Assembly: GCA_030840445.1 (NCBI GenBank) | Contig: JAVEEN010000344.1 | Location: 1-38,480, forward strand | DNA length: 38,480 nucleotides | Origin: Pseudonocardiales bacterium | GTDB taxonomy: Bacteria; Actinomycetota; Actinomycetes; Mycobacteriales; Jatrophihabitantaceae | Direction: 5' to 3' | In this document: piece after piece, positions 29,633 through 37,701 of the stretch | Position numbering within the stretch: the stretch's first letter is position 1 | Layout: every line of letters begins with the position of its first letter | Translations under genes and position numbers: made by a program | Notes under the pieces: model-generated | Seen by the model: the letters and a program-made list of their open reading frames with translations, nothing else | Told to the model about the DNA's origin: nothing | Database searches by the model: none

Positions 29633-30460
29633 ATGGGGGAGGCCGCGGCGTTGTGGGCCAGCGGTCTCGGAGTGCGCCACAAACGCCGTTGGGTGTTCCG
29701 CGATGTTGCCGTCAACCTGCCTGCCGGCCACATCGTCAGGCTCTCCGGAACCCGAGGTAGCGGCAAATCGACTCTGCTCCGAGTGCTCGCCGGCGTGACC
29801 AGGCCGAGCTCAGGGATCGTCCGGCATCGCCCGCCCGTCGTCGGCTACGTCCCACCGCGGTTCCCGGCACCGCCCGGCCTCAGTACCGAGCAGTACCTGA
29901 GACGTTTGGCGCGCCTTCGTGGCCTCTCGGCCAAGGAGGCTTACTCCGGGGCCGAGACGGTGATCGACCGGTTCGCCCTACGCGCTCAGGTCGATCTGCC
30001 CCTGACCGAGCTGGCCGCCGAGGAGCTGCGCCGGGTCGCTGTAGCCCAAGCCCTGCTCGACCCGCCCTCACTGCTGGTCGTCGATGACCCGTGGGCCGAT
30101 CTCAAGGGGCAGATGCAGCTGGTGGCGACCACCGAGCTGAAGCGGCTCGCGGACAACGGCTGTGTAGTGCTCTTCACCGACCGTGGCTGGCGGCTGCGCT
30201 CGGTGGAGATCGACCAGCATCTGTCGCTGTCCGGCGGCATCCTGTTTCCGATGCCGCACGAGGAGCCGAGCGAGCACACCAGCATGAGGCTGGAGCTCTA
30301 CGGATCGGGCCAGCCCTTCGATCACACGGGCGGCATCATCGACTACCGACCGCACCCAGCAGGCCTGACCGTGATTGCTGAGCACGACGCGGCCAACGAC
30401 CTGCTGCGGGTCGCGTTGCAGAACGGCTGGCTGATCCGGCGCGTCGAGCCCAACGCATGA
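29633..30460 (+). CDS. ABC transporter ATPase with degenerate motifs
   Basis: Cytosolic ATP-binding subunit of 275 residues. Walker A GTRGSGKS (39-46) is intact. Other motifs are altered: the Q-loop reads YVPPRF (no Gln, 72-77), the LSGGQ signature is TELAAEE (125-131), the catalytic Glu after Walker B is Asp (VVDDPW, Asp152) and the H-loop region is FTDRGW without His. ATP binding is plausible; efficient hydrolysis is doubtful. The last 75 residues are an extra domain beyond the ATPase core. Its stop overlaps the next gene, a membrane protein, as ATGA. Substrate and role are unknown; it could be a regulatory or very slow ATPase. Confidence 0.85.
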   Translation: MGEAAALWASGLGVRHKRRWVFRDVAVNLPAGHIVRLSGTRGSGKSTLLRVLAGVTRPSSGIVRHRPPVVGYVPPRFPAPPGLSTEQYLRRLARLRGLSAKEAYSGAETVIDRFALRAQVDLPLTELAAEELRRVAVAQALLDPPSLLVVDDPWADLKGQMQLVATTELKRLADNGCVVLFTDRGWRLRSVEIDQHLSLSGGILFPMPHEEPSEHTSMRLELYGSGQPFDHTGGIIDYRPHPAGLTVIAEHDAANDLLRVALQNGWLIRRVEPNA

Positions 30461-31065
30461 CGACCATGATCCGTCAGGAGTTGACCAGCCTGTTCCGTTC
30501 CGGACAGTGGGTCTGGCCCCTGATCAGCTACCTGATCATGCTCGTCGTGCTCACCGCGCTCGCGATCCGTCCCGCCCACGCGGCCTACGGGTTCGTGGCC
30601 CCGGTCCTGCTGATCGGCTCTGCCTGGGCGGGCTGGCTGATCACGTCGAGGACGCAAACCCCGCTCTGGCAGGTCACCATGATTGCCGTCGGCGGACGCG
30701 AGCGGACGCTGGTGGCGCGCTGGGTCTGCGCGCTGCTCGCGGCGGCGCCACTGTTCGTCCTTGCCGTGATCGCAGCCGAGATCGGGCGGCAATCCAACTC
30801 GGACTCTGCCGGCCTCTGGTGGGGCGGCATTGGACTCCATCTGCTGGTCGCCGTCCTCGGGGCGGGGATCGGCACCCTACTTGGCGTGCAGCTGACCGAG
30901 CGCGAGGGGAATCCGGTACCGGCCCGCGAAAGCACGCCGTTGGCCGCACTGGTGATCGTGCTGGTATGCGGAGTCGGCGCGATCGGCCACGCCGGAGCCA
31001 TCGGGGTGCTGGCGCTGGTCCTGATCACCAGTGCGGTCAGTATCGCCGCGGTCACGACAGGCTGA
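30457..31065 (+). CDS. ABC-2-like membrane subunit
   Basis: Integral membrane protein of 202 residues with about six hydrophobic helices (for example WPLISYLIMLVVLTALAIRP and LVIVLVCGVGAIGHAGAIGV) and an N-terminus typical of ABC-2 permeases (MIRQELTSLFRSGQWVW). Its ATG overlaps the ATPase stop as ATGA, so the two form a transporter-like pair. It is shorter than usual ABC-2 permeases (often 230-260 residues). Substrate unknown. The next gene, a GH4 glycosidase, starts 6 nt after its stop and may be in the same operon. Confidence 0.82.
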   Translation: MTTMIRQELTSLFRSGQWVWPLISYLIMLVVLTALAIRPAHAAYGFVAPVLLIGSAWAGWLITSRTQTPLWQVTMIAVGGRERTLVARWVCALLAAAPLFVLAVIAAEIGRQSNSDSAGLWWGGIGLHLLVAVLGAGIGTLLGVQLTEREGNPVPARESTPLAALVIVLVCGVGAIGHAGAIGVLALVLITSAVSIAAVTTG

Positions 31066-31071
31066 TCGGCT

Positions 31072-32415
31072 GTGAAGCTCGCCATCCTCGGCGGCGGCGG
31101 ATTCCGGGTGCCGCTCGTGTATTCGGCGTTGCTGGGCGACCCGCGGCCCGGTGGCGTGACCGAGTTCGTTCTTCACGACACAGATGTCCTCAGACGGTCG
31201 GTCATCGCTACGGTGCTCCGCGAGCAGGCCGCCTCGCGTGCTATGGGGACAGCAGCGGCGCCTCAGGTTCTCCAGGCTCGTTCGCTCGAAGAGGCCCTCC
31301 GGGATGCCGACTTCGTGTTCTGCGCTATACGCGTCGGAGGGGTACGGGCCCGCACCGTGGACGAGCGGGTGGCCATGGAACTCGGCCTGCTCGGTCAGGA
31401 GACGGTGGGCGCGGGTGGCATCGCCTACGGGCTCCGGACCGTCCCAGTCGCGATCGCGCTGGCGCGACGGATCGCCGAGCTTGCTCCGCGGGCCTGGGTC
31501 ATCAACTTCACCAACCCGGCCGGCCTGGTCACCGAGGCGATGCAGCAGGTGCTCGGCGATCGGGTCATCGGTATCTGCGATTCACCCTCCGGGCTGTGCC
31601 GCCGAGCGGCGAGCGCTCTCGGGGTAGACCCGGAACTGGCCACCTTCGACTACGCGGGGCTCAATCACCTCGGTTGGCTCAGGGCGGTATCCATCGACGG
31701 AGTCGAGGTACTCCCGAGGCTGCTGGCTGACGATGTGGCCTTGGAATCGATCGAGGAGGGCCGGCTGTTCGGCGCGGACTGGCTACGCAGCCTGGGCGCC
31801 ATTCCGAACGAGTACCTGCACTACTACTACTTCCATCGGGAGTCGGTACAGGCGGCGTCGAGGACCGCGACGACCCGAGGTGAATTCCTGCAGACGCAGC
31901 AGGACGAGTTCTATGCGGCCCTGCAGGAGGATTCGTCCGGTGCGCTGAGGAACTGGCAGCGGGTCCGGTCCGAACGGGATGCGACGTACATGGCCGAGAC
32001 CCGGTCTGCCGGCGAGCGGGACGAGCGGGATATGTCCGCCGGTGGGTACGAGCAGGTGGCTCTGCGGTTGATGCGCGCCCTCGCCCATGATGAGCGGGCC
32101 AGCCTGATCGTCAATGTCCGTAACGGCGGCCTGCTCAGCCACCTCGATGACGAGGCCGTCATCGAGGTGCCGTGCACGATCACGGCCAGCGGTCCGCAAC
32201 CGTTGCCGGTCAGCCGGTTGACCGATCATCAGGCCGGTTTGGTCTGCGCGGTGAAGGCGGTCGAGCGGTCCGTCATCGAGGCCGCCCGGACCGGGTCCCG
32301 GACGGCGGCGGTGCGGGCGTTCGCCGAGCACCCACTGGTCGATTCGGTCTCCGTCGCCCGGCAACTGGTGGCCGCCTACCAGCGGCGTTTACCGGAACTC
32401 GGCTATTTGCGATAG
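31072..32415 (+). CDS. GH4-family 6-phospho-glycosidase
   Basis: NAD+- and Mn2+-dependent glycoside hydrolase of family 4, 447 residues, the usual length. The N-terminal Rossmann loop is LAILGGGGFRVPLV. VINFTNPAGL carries the conserved Asn-Pro, and CDSPSGLC and GLNHLGW supply the Cys and His metal ligands. Family members hydrolyse 6-phospho-alpha- or beta-glucosides by an oxidation-elimination route. The overall pattern looks closer to the 6-phospho-beta-glucosidase branch, but I cannot fix the anomer. The start is GTG, 6 nt after the preceding stop, without a clear Shine-Dalgarno. No PTS transporter gene lies beside it in this window. Confidence 0.92.
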   Translation: MKLAILGGGGFRVPLVYSALLGDPRPGGVTEFVLHDTDVLRRSVIATVLREQAASRAMGTAAAPQVLQARSLEEALRDADFVFCAIRVGGVRARTVDERVAMELGLLGQETVGAGGIAYGLRTVPVAIALARRIAELAPRAWVINFTNPAGLVTEAMQQVLGDRVIGICDSPSGLCRRAASALGVDPELATFDYAGLNHLGWLRAVSIDGVEVLPRLLADDVALESIEEGRLFGADWLRSLGAIPNEYLHYYYFHRESVQAASRTATTRGEFLQTQQDEFYAALQEDSSGALRNWQRVRSERDATYMAETRSAGERDERDMSAGGYEQVALRLMRALAHDERASLIVNVRNGGLLSHLDDEAVIEVPCTITASGPQPLPVSRLTDHQAGLVCAVKAVERSVIEAARTGSRTAAVRAFAEHPLVDSVSVARQLVAAYQRRLPELGYLR

Positions 32416-32454
32416 CCCAGACCGTGTACGGCCTGAGCGCGCCCGCTGGGCCGG

Positions 32455-32460
32455 TAGGCT
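32455..32460 (+). promoter_or_regulatory. Candidate -10 box for the DEAD-box helicase
   Basis: TAGGCT ends 9 nt before the ATG at 32470. The spacing is slightly long for a leaderless start, so a very short leader is likely. The same hexamer precedes the FKBP gene. Confidence 0.35.
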
Positions 32461-32469
32461 CAGGGTGCG

Positions 32470-34242
32470 ATGACTAACCCCGAAAGCGATCCTCAACCGT
32501 CCTTCGCCGATCTCGGGATCAGTGAGCCGGTGCTGCGTGCACTGTCTGATGTCGGCTACGAATCTCCCTCTCCGATCCAGGCTGCGACGATCCCGCCGCT
32601 GATGGCCGGCCGGCACGTAGTCGGCCTGGCCCAGACCGGGACCGGCAAGACCGCGGCCTTCGCGCTGCCGATCCTGTCCCGGATCGACCTGAGCCAGCGC
32701 ACCCCGCAGGCGCTGGTGCTGGCCCCGACCCGGGAACTCGCACTGCAGGTGTCCGAGGCGATCGGCAAGTACGCCCATTATCTGCCCGGCCTCAACGTGC
32801 TGCCCATCTACGGCGGCCAGAGTTACGGCATCCAACTGTCTGGCCTGCGCCGCGGCGCCCATGTCATCGTGGGCACGCCCGGCCGGATCATGGATCACCT
32901 GGACAAGCGGACCCTGGACCTGACCGAGTTGCGGTTCCTGGTGCTCGACGAGGCCGACGAGATGCTCAACATGGGCTTCGCCGAGGATGTCGAGACGATC
33001 CTGGCCGACACCCCCGGGGACAAGCAGGTCGCCCTGTTCTCCGCGACGATGCCGAGTCAGATCCGCCGGATCGCCAAGAAGTACCTGACGGACGCGGCAG
33101 AGATCACGGTCAAGTCGAAGACCATGACGGCGGCGAACACTCGCCAGCGCTACATCTTCCTGGCCCACGCGGCCAAGATGGATGCGCTGACCCGGATCCT
33201 CGAGGTCGAGACCTTCGACGCCATGATCATCTTCGTCCGGACGAAGTCCGCCACCGAGGATGTGGCCGAACGGCTGCGGGCCCGCGGCCACTCGGCCGCC
33301 GCGATCAACGGCGACCTGCAGCAGGCCCAGCGAGAGCGCACGATCGGCCAGCTGAAGAACGGCACGCTGGATATCCTGGTCGCCACCGATGTCGCCGCCA
33401 GGGGCCTGGACGTCGACCGCATCAGCCATGTCGTCAACTACGACATTCCTCAGGACTCGGAGTCCTACGTCCACCGCATCGGCCGTACCGGTCGCGCCGG
33501 TCGCTCCGGTGAAGCACTGCTGTTCGTCACGCCGCGGGAACGCAATCTGCTGTCCTCCATCGAGCGGGCCACCCGGCAACCGATCACCGAGATGGCGATC
33601 CCGTCCGTCGAGGACGTCAACGCGCAACGGGTGGCGAAGTTCACCGACTCCATCACCGCCAGCCTGGACTCGGCGGAGTTGGGCTTCTTCCGCAGTCTGA
33701 TCACCGACTACGAGCAGGAGCACAACGTGCCGGTGGCCGATATCGCCGCCGCGCTGGCGGTGCTCTCCCAGGACGACAAGTCCTTTCTGCTCAAGCCGGA
33801 TCCGCCGGCCAAGAAGAAGGACCGGGACCGGGAGCGGGAGCGTCCCCGCGAACGCGACGGCGCCGAACCGAGACCGGCCGCCCGAGTGGCCGGTTCGCGC
33901 AAGCACAAGTCGGACGTCCCGATGGCCAAATACCGGATCGCGGTCGGCCGCCGGCACAAGGTGCAGCCTGGTGCCATCGTCGGCGCCCTGGCCAACGAGG
34001 GCGGCCTGAGCCGCGGGGACTTCGGCCACATCGATATCCACGGCGACCACACGCTGGTCGAGTTGCCCGCTGACCTGCCCGACCAGACCTTCCACGCGCT
34101 GGAGCGCACCCGGGTGTCCGGCCAGCTCATCCATCTGACCCGGGACGACGGCCCGCCGCCGCGCCGGCGACCGACCTCCAGCGAACCGACCTACGGCGCC
34201 GGCAAGGCGGCCGGCAAGTTCAAGAAGTCCCGCCACGGATGA
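32470..34242 (+). CDS. deaD: DEAD-box ATP-dependent RNA helicase (DeaD/CsdA-like)
   Basis: Cytosolic RNA helicase of 590 residues. Visible motifs are the Q-motif region (FADLGISEPVLRALSDVGYE, SPSPIQAATI), motif I AQTGTGKT (54-61), PTREL, motif II DEAD (160-163), SATMP and HRIGRTGRAGR. After a charged linker rich in Asp-Arg-Glu-Arg, the C-terminus carries a DbpA-type RNA-binding domain (YRIAVGRRHKVQPGAIVGAL to LVELPADLPDQTFHALERT). Such enzymes help ribosome assembly and cold adaptation. A TAGGCT box lies 9 nt upstream of the ATG. The stop overlaps the start of the penicillin-binding lipoprotein gene (ATGA), an unusual coupling. Confidence 0.95.
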   Translation: MTNPESDPQPSFADLGISEPVLRALSDVGYESPSPIQAATIPPLMAGRHVVGLAQTGTGKTAAFALPILSRIDLSQRTPQALVLAPTRELALQVSEAIGKYAHYLPGLNVLPIYGGQSYGIQLSGLRRGAHVIVGTPGRIMDHLDKRTLDLTELRFLVLDEADEMLNMGFAEDVETILADTPGDKQVALFSATMPSQIRRIAKKYLTDAAEITVKSKTMTAANTRQRYIFLAHAAKMDALTRILEVETFDAMIIFVRTKSATEDVAERLRARGHSAAAINGDLQQAQRERTIGQLKNGTLDILVATDVAARGLDVDRISHVVNYDIPQDSESYVHRIGRTGRAGRSGEALLFVTPRERNLLSSIERATRQPITEMAIPSVEDVNAQRVAKFTDSITASLDSAELGFFRSLITDYEQEHNVPVADIAAALAVLSQDDKSFLLKPDPPAKKKDRDRERERPRERDGAEPRPAARVAGSRKHKSDVPMAKYRIAVGRRHKVQPGAIVGALANEGGLSRGDFGHIDIHGDHTLVELPADLPDQTFHALERTRVSGQLIHLTRDDGPPPRRRPTSSEPTYGAGKAAGKFKKSRHG

Positions 34243-36146
34243 TTCGATGCAGATCGCTGGCCGCAGGCATCCTCGTCGTCCTGCTGGCGGCCGGTGGCTT
34301 GGCGGCGTGCACCAAGGCGAAGAAGACTCCTCCGGAGCAGGTAGCCGCGCAGGCCTTTCTGGATTCGCTGGGCGTTGGCGATACCCAGGCGGCGGCAGCT
34401 AAGACCACCGACGCCACCACGGCCGCCACCACCGTCAAGGCCAGCCTGGCCGGCTTGTCCGGTGCCGCTGCGGGGCTGAAGGGCACGCTCCGGGTCACCG
34501 ATCTGACGGATCGCCAGGCCAGTTCGGCCACCGCCAACTATTCGGCTTCATGGGTGCTGCCCGGAGTCGGTGCACCGTGGACGTATACCGGCTCGTTGCC
34601 GATGGTCAAGCAGGACGGCGCGTGGCTGGTCACCTGGTCGAGTGCGGACCTGCACCCCATGCTGGTGACCGGCTCGCATCTGACCGTCAAGCGCACCCAG
34701 CCGGCCCGGGCCGCGCTCGAGGACAGCGCCGGCAAACCGCTGTTCGCCCCGACACCGGTGGTCACGGTGGGCATCGCCCCGCCGCAGGTGAAGGACCTGA
34801 CGGCGGTGGCCGCCGGCTTGGCCGCCGCCCTGAAGAGCTACGGCATAGCGGCGGCTGACATCGTCAAGAGCGTCAAGGCCGCGCCGAAGAATCAATTCGT
34901 ACCGGTCATCACCTTGCGCCGCAGTGCCTACGAGGCCGTCAAGCCGCAGATCTACAACCTGCCCGGCGTGCAGTTCCCCACGAGCACCCAGCTCCTCGGG
35001 CCGAGCTCCACCTTCGCCCAGCCGTTGCTCGGACGGGTCGGCATCGCGACCAAAGAGATCATCGATGCCTCCAAGGGTCGGGTCCGCGCCGGTGACAACA
35101 CCGGGCTGTCCGGCTTGCAGCTAGCACTGGACTCCCAACTCGCGGGCACCGCGGCCGTCGAGGTCTACGCCGCCGACTCCGCTGGAACGCTGGGGGCAAA
35201 CCTCGGTTCGGTCGTTGCGGCCAAGGCCGGACAGCCGGTCAAGCTGACTCTGGACCGGGCCGCTCAGACGGCGGCCGATGCCGCGCTGGCCTCGGTGACC
35301 CTGCCGGCTGCCGTCGTCGCGTTGCAGCCGTCCACCGGCAAGATACTCGCCGTGGCCAATAGCAGTGGCGCCGGCGAGGACATCGCACTGACCGGCCAGT
35401 ACCCGGCCGGATCGACCTTCAAGATCGCCACCTACACCGCCGAGTACACGGCCAACCCGGCGCTGACCCCGAGCTCGCCGGTCGACTGCCCGGCCACCAC
35501 CCAGGTCAACGGTCAGACTTTCGAGAACGAGAACAAGTTCTCCCACGGCCTGATCCCGATGAGCGCGGCGTTCGCGTACTCGTGCAACACCAGTGCCATC
35601 AACCTCGCCATGAAGTTGCCTGCGGACGCGGTAAGCAAGGCCGCCAGGTCGCTGGGCCTGGGAGCCGACTGGAAGCTGCCGGTCGCTGCCTTCGCTGGAT
35701 CGCTGCCGGCGCCCGCCTCACCCAACGAGCAGGCGGCCGCCGCGATCGGGCAGGGCAAGGTGCTGGTCAGCCCGCTGGTGATGGCGCTGATCGCCGGCGG
35801 CTCGGCGACCGGCAAACCGATCGGGCCGTCATTGGTGGACGGTCAGTCCGGTGCCACGCTGCCCGCGTTGCCAGCCGCCCTGACCGCCAAGATGGATACG
35901 CTGGAGCGGGCCACGGTGGCCATGACCGGCGGCACGGCGAACGCCGCCCTGGGTGATCTGCCCGGCAACGTGAGCGGAAAGACCGGCACCGCGGAATTCG
36001 GGACGGACCAGCCGCCGAAGACGCATGCCTGGTTCGCAGGTACCCGAGGTGACCTCGCGTTCGCGGTGTTCGTCTACGGCGGCGACTCCGGCAAGGTGCC
36101 GGCCCTGCCCATCGTCCATAGCTTCCTGAGCGCGTATCACGGCTAA
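34239..36146 (+). CDS. Penicillin-binding lipoprotein (class B-like transpeptidase)
   Basis: Extracytoplasmic peptidoglycan transpeptidase of 635 residues, a lipoprotein with lipobox LAAC (Cys24). It has an N-terminal NTF2-like/MecA_N domain (about 30-150), a dimerisation region and the transpeptidase domain. The active-site motifs are Ser392-Thr-Phe-Lys395 (AGSTFK), Ser448-Cys-Asn450 and Lys581-Thr-Gly583, all intact. The layout matches mycobacterial Rv2864c-type penicillin-binding lipoproteins. It probably cross-links peptidoglycan and may bind beta-lactams. Its ATG overlaps the helicase stop by 4 nt, and no separate promoter or Shine-Dalgarno is needed. The stop is followed by a 144-nt gap with a 15-bp repeat. 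Confidence 0.93.
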   Translation: MIRCRSLAAGILVVLLAAGGLAACTKAKKTPPEQVAAQAFLDSLGVGDTQAAAAKTTDATTAATTVKASLAGLSGAAAGLKGTLRVTDLTDRQASSATANYSASWVLPGVGAPWTYTGSLPMVKQDGAWLVTWSSADLHPMLVTGSHLTVKRTQPARAALEDSAGKPLFAPTPVVTVGIAPPQVKDLTAVAAGLAAALKSYGIAAADIVKSVKAAPKNQFVPVITLRRSAYEAVKPQIYNLPGVQFPTSTQLLGPSSTFAQPLLGRVGIATKEIIDASKGRVRAGDNTGLSGLQLALDSQLAGTAAVEVYAADSAGTLGANLGSVVAAKAGQPVKLTLDRAAQTAADAALASVTLPAAVVALQPSTGKILAVANSSGAGEDIALTGQYPAGSTFKIATYTAEYTANPALTPSSPVDCPATTQVNGQTFENENKFSHGLIPMSAAFAYSCNTSAINLAMKLPADAVSKAARSLGLGADWKLPVAAFAGSLPAPASPNEQAAAAIGQGKVLVSPLVMALIAGGSATGKPIGPSLVDGQSGATLPALPAALTAKMDTLERATVAMTGGTANAALGDLPGNVSGKTGTAEFGTDQPPKTHAWFAGTRGDLAFAVFVYGGDSGKVPALPIVHSFLSAYHG

Positions 36147-36151
36147 TTGCT

Positions 36152-36213
36152 CTGGTGTCGCGGTGTGCCTGGTGTCGGTTTGCCTGTCGGCGGTTTGCCT
36201 GGTGTCGCAGTGC
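36152..36213 (+). repeat. 15-bp imperfect tandem repeat before the WS/DGAT gene
   Basis: Units start at 36152 (17 bp), 36169, 36184 and 36199. Typical units are CTGGTGTCGGTTTGC, CTGTCGGCGGTTTGC and CTGGTGTCGCAGTGC. They lie in the 144-nt gap between two genes. In the frame of the next gene they would read as Gly-Val-Pro-like pentapeptides, but that gene's conserved start is downstream, so translation of the repeat is unlikely. The remainder of the gap shows nothing further. Confidence 0.6.
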
Positions 36214-36290
36214 CTCCCTCGAGCGGGCTCGCCGGAGACCGGGCGCGGTGCAAGGATGAACCTCCACCGCCGGAGTTGGGGGATCGATTG

Positions 36291-37697
36291 ATGCTGCATC
36301 CCATGTCCCTGACCGACTCGATGTTTCTCACGCTGGAGGCACGGCAGCGGCCGATGCACGTCGGGGGCCTGCACCTCTACCGGCCGCCGGCCGATGCGTC
36401 ACCTGACTACGTGCAGACACTGTTCCGGCAGCTGAGCACGGTGAGCGAGATCGCGCCGCTGTTTCGCAAGCGGCCGGCCCGGTCGCTGAGCACGGCAGGT
36501 CAGTGGGCATGGGAGAACGACGAGCACTTCGACATCGAGCACCATGTCCGGCACAACGCCTTGCCGAAGCCCGGCCGGGTCCTGGAACTGCTGTCGCTGT
36601 GTTCGCGGCTGCACAGCACTACGCTCGACCGCAACCGCCCGCTGTGGGAGGCGCACCTGATCGAAGGCCTGGACGACGGCCGGTTTGCGGTGTACTTCAA
36701 GGTCCATCACGCCCTGCTCGACGGAATCGCGGCGTCCCGGTTGTTGCAGAGTGTGCTGAGCACCGATCCGGACGAACGTGACCAGCCGCCGCCGTGGGCG
36801 GCCCGGTTGCCGAAGCCGCGACCGGTCGCCGAGAGCGTAGCGCTGACCTCGGACCGGACGTTGCTGGATCTGCCCGTGTCGGCGCTCAAATCGGCGTTGA
36901 GCCTGGCGTCCGAGGCGGCGGGATTGCCCAGAGTGCTGGCCACCACCCTGCGGCGGGGGATCCGAGAGGAATCGTCCTCGGTCTCCTTCAGCGCGCCCAA
37001 GACGATCTTCAACGTGCCGATCACCGGTTCCCGCCGGTTCGCGGCGCAGTCCTGGCCGATCGCCCGGATCAGACGGGTGGGTAGGGCCAGCCGCACGACC
37101 CTGAACGACGTGGTCCTGGCCATGTGCTCAGGCGCGCTGCGAACCTACCTGGACACCCTCGATCAGTTGCCGGAGGCGCCGTTGATCGCGATGGTTCCGG
37201 TGGCGCTCAGTCCTCGCGACCTCAATCGCGAAGGGGGTAACGCGGTCGGTGCGGTGATGTGCAACCTCGGCACCCACCTGCCCGACGCCGGCGAGCGGCT
37301 GGCATCGGTGCACCAGTCGATGACGGACGGCAAGGACGCCCTGAGCACCATGACTCCGTTGCAGATCCTGGCCATGAGCGCGCTGGGAACCGGGCCGCTG
37401 TTGTTGCAGTCCATTCCGGGCCTGCAGAACTTCGCCCGACCCCCGTTCAACCTGATCATCTCCAATGTGCCTGGACCCAGGAAAACCCTATATCTCAATG
37501 GGGCGCGGCTGGAGGGCGTGTACCCGCTGTCGATACCCTTCGACGGCCAGGCGCTCAACATCACCTGCGCGACGTATCACAGCGACCTGGCCTTCGGCCT
37601 GACCGGATGCCGCCGAAGCGTGCCGCATCTGCAGCGGTTGCTGGGTTATCTGGACGAGGCCCTGTCCGATCTGGAGAAGGCCGTGGGGGTCGAGTAG
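36291..37697 (+). CDS. WS/DGAT wax ester synthase/diacylglycerol acyltransferase
   Basis: Acyltransferase of 468 residues that esterifies acyl-CoA with diacylglycerol or fatty alcohols to make storage lipid. The active-site motif HHxxxDG is intact (His139, His140, Asp144, Gly145). The N-terminus LHPMSLTDSMFLTLEARQRP then MHVGGLHLY and the later RTTLNDVVLAMCSGALR and FNLIISNVPGPRKTLYLNGA are typical. I use the ATG at 36291; the frame is open upstream to a TTG at 36147, but that stretch is a tandem repeat. A GGGGGATC lies 6 nt before the ATG. Which activity (wax ester or triacylglycerol) dominates is not predictable from the sequence. Confidence 0.93.
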   Translation: MLHPMSLTDSMFLTLEARQRPMHVGGLHLYRPPADASPDYVQTLFRQLSTVSEIAPLFRKRPARSLSTAGQWAWENDEHFDIEHHVRHNALPKPGRVLELLSLCSRLHSTTLDRNRPLWEAHLIEGLDDGRFAVYFKVHHALLDGIAASRLLQSVLSTDPDERDQPPPWAARLPKPRPVAESVALTSDRTLLDLPVSALKSALSLASEAAGLPRVLATTLRRGIREESSSVSFSAPKTIFNVPITGSRRFAAQSWPIARIRRVGRASRTTLNDVVLAMCSGALRTYLDTLDQLPEAPLIAMVPVALSPRDLNREGGNAVGAVMCNLGTHLPDAGERLASVHQSMTDGKDALSTMTPLQILAMSALGTGPLLLQSIPGLQNFARPPFNLIISNVPGPRKTLYLNGARLEGVYPLSIPFDGQALNITCATYHSDLAFGLTGCRRSVPHLQRLLGYLDEALSDLEKAVGVE

Positions 37698-37701
37698 CCG
37701 A

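Noticed and set aside
30507-31730. A 407-codon plus-strand frame across the ABC permease and GH4 genes
   Set aside because: It crosses two well-supported genes in another frame, is Arg/Gly-rich and shows no domain.
32389-34236. A 615-codon open frame antisense to the DEAD-box helicase
   Set aside because: It mirrors the helicase gene codon for codon, has no family motifs and a low-complexity Gly/Asp/Gln/Arg composition typical of antisense frames in GC-rich DNA.
36152-36213. CRISPR array
   Set aside because: Units are 15 bp, tandem and imperfect, with no spacers and no cas genes nearby.
36147-36290. N-terminal extension of the WS/DGAT enzyme with elastin-like pentapeptides
   Set aside because: The conserved family N-terminus begins at the ATG at 36291 with a suitable ribosome binding site. 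The upstream part is a DNA tandem repeat with only a TTG start.
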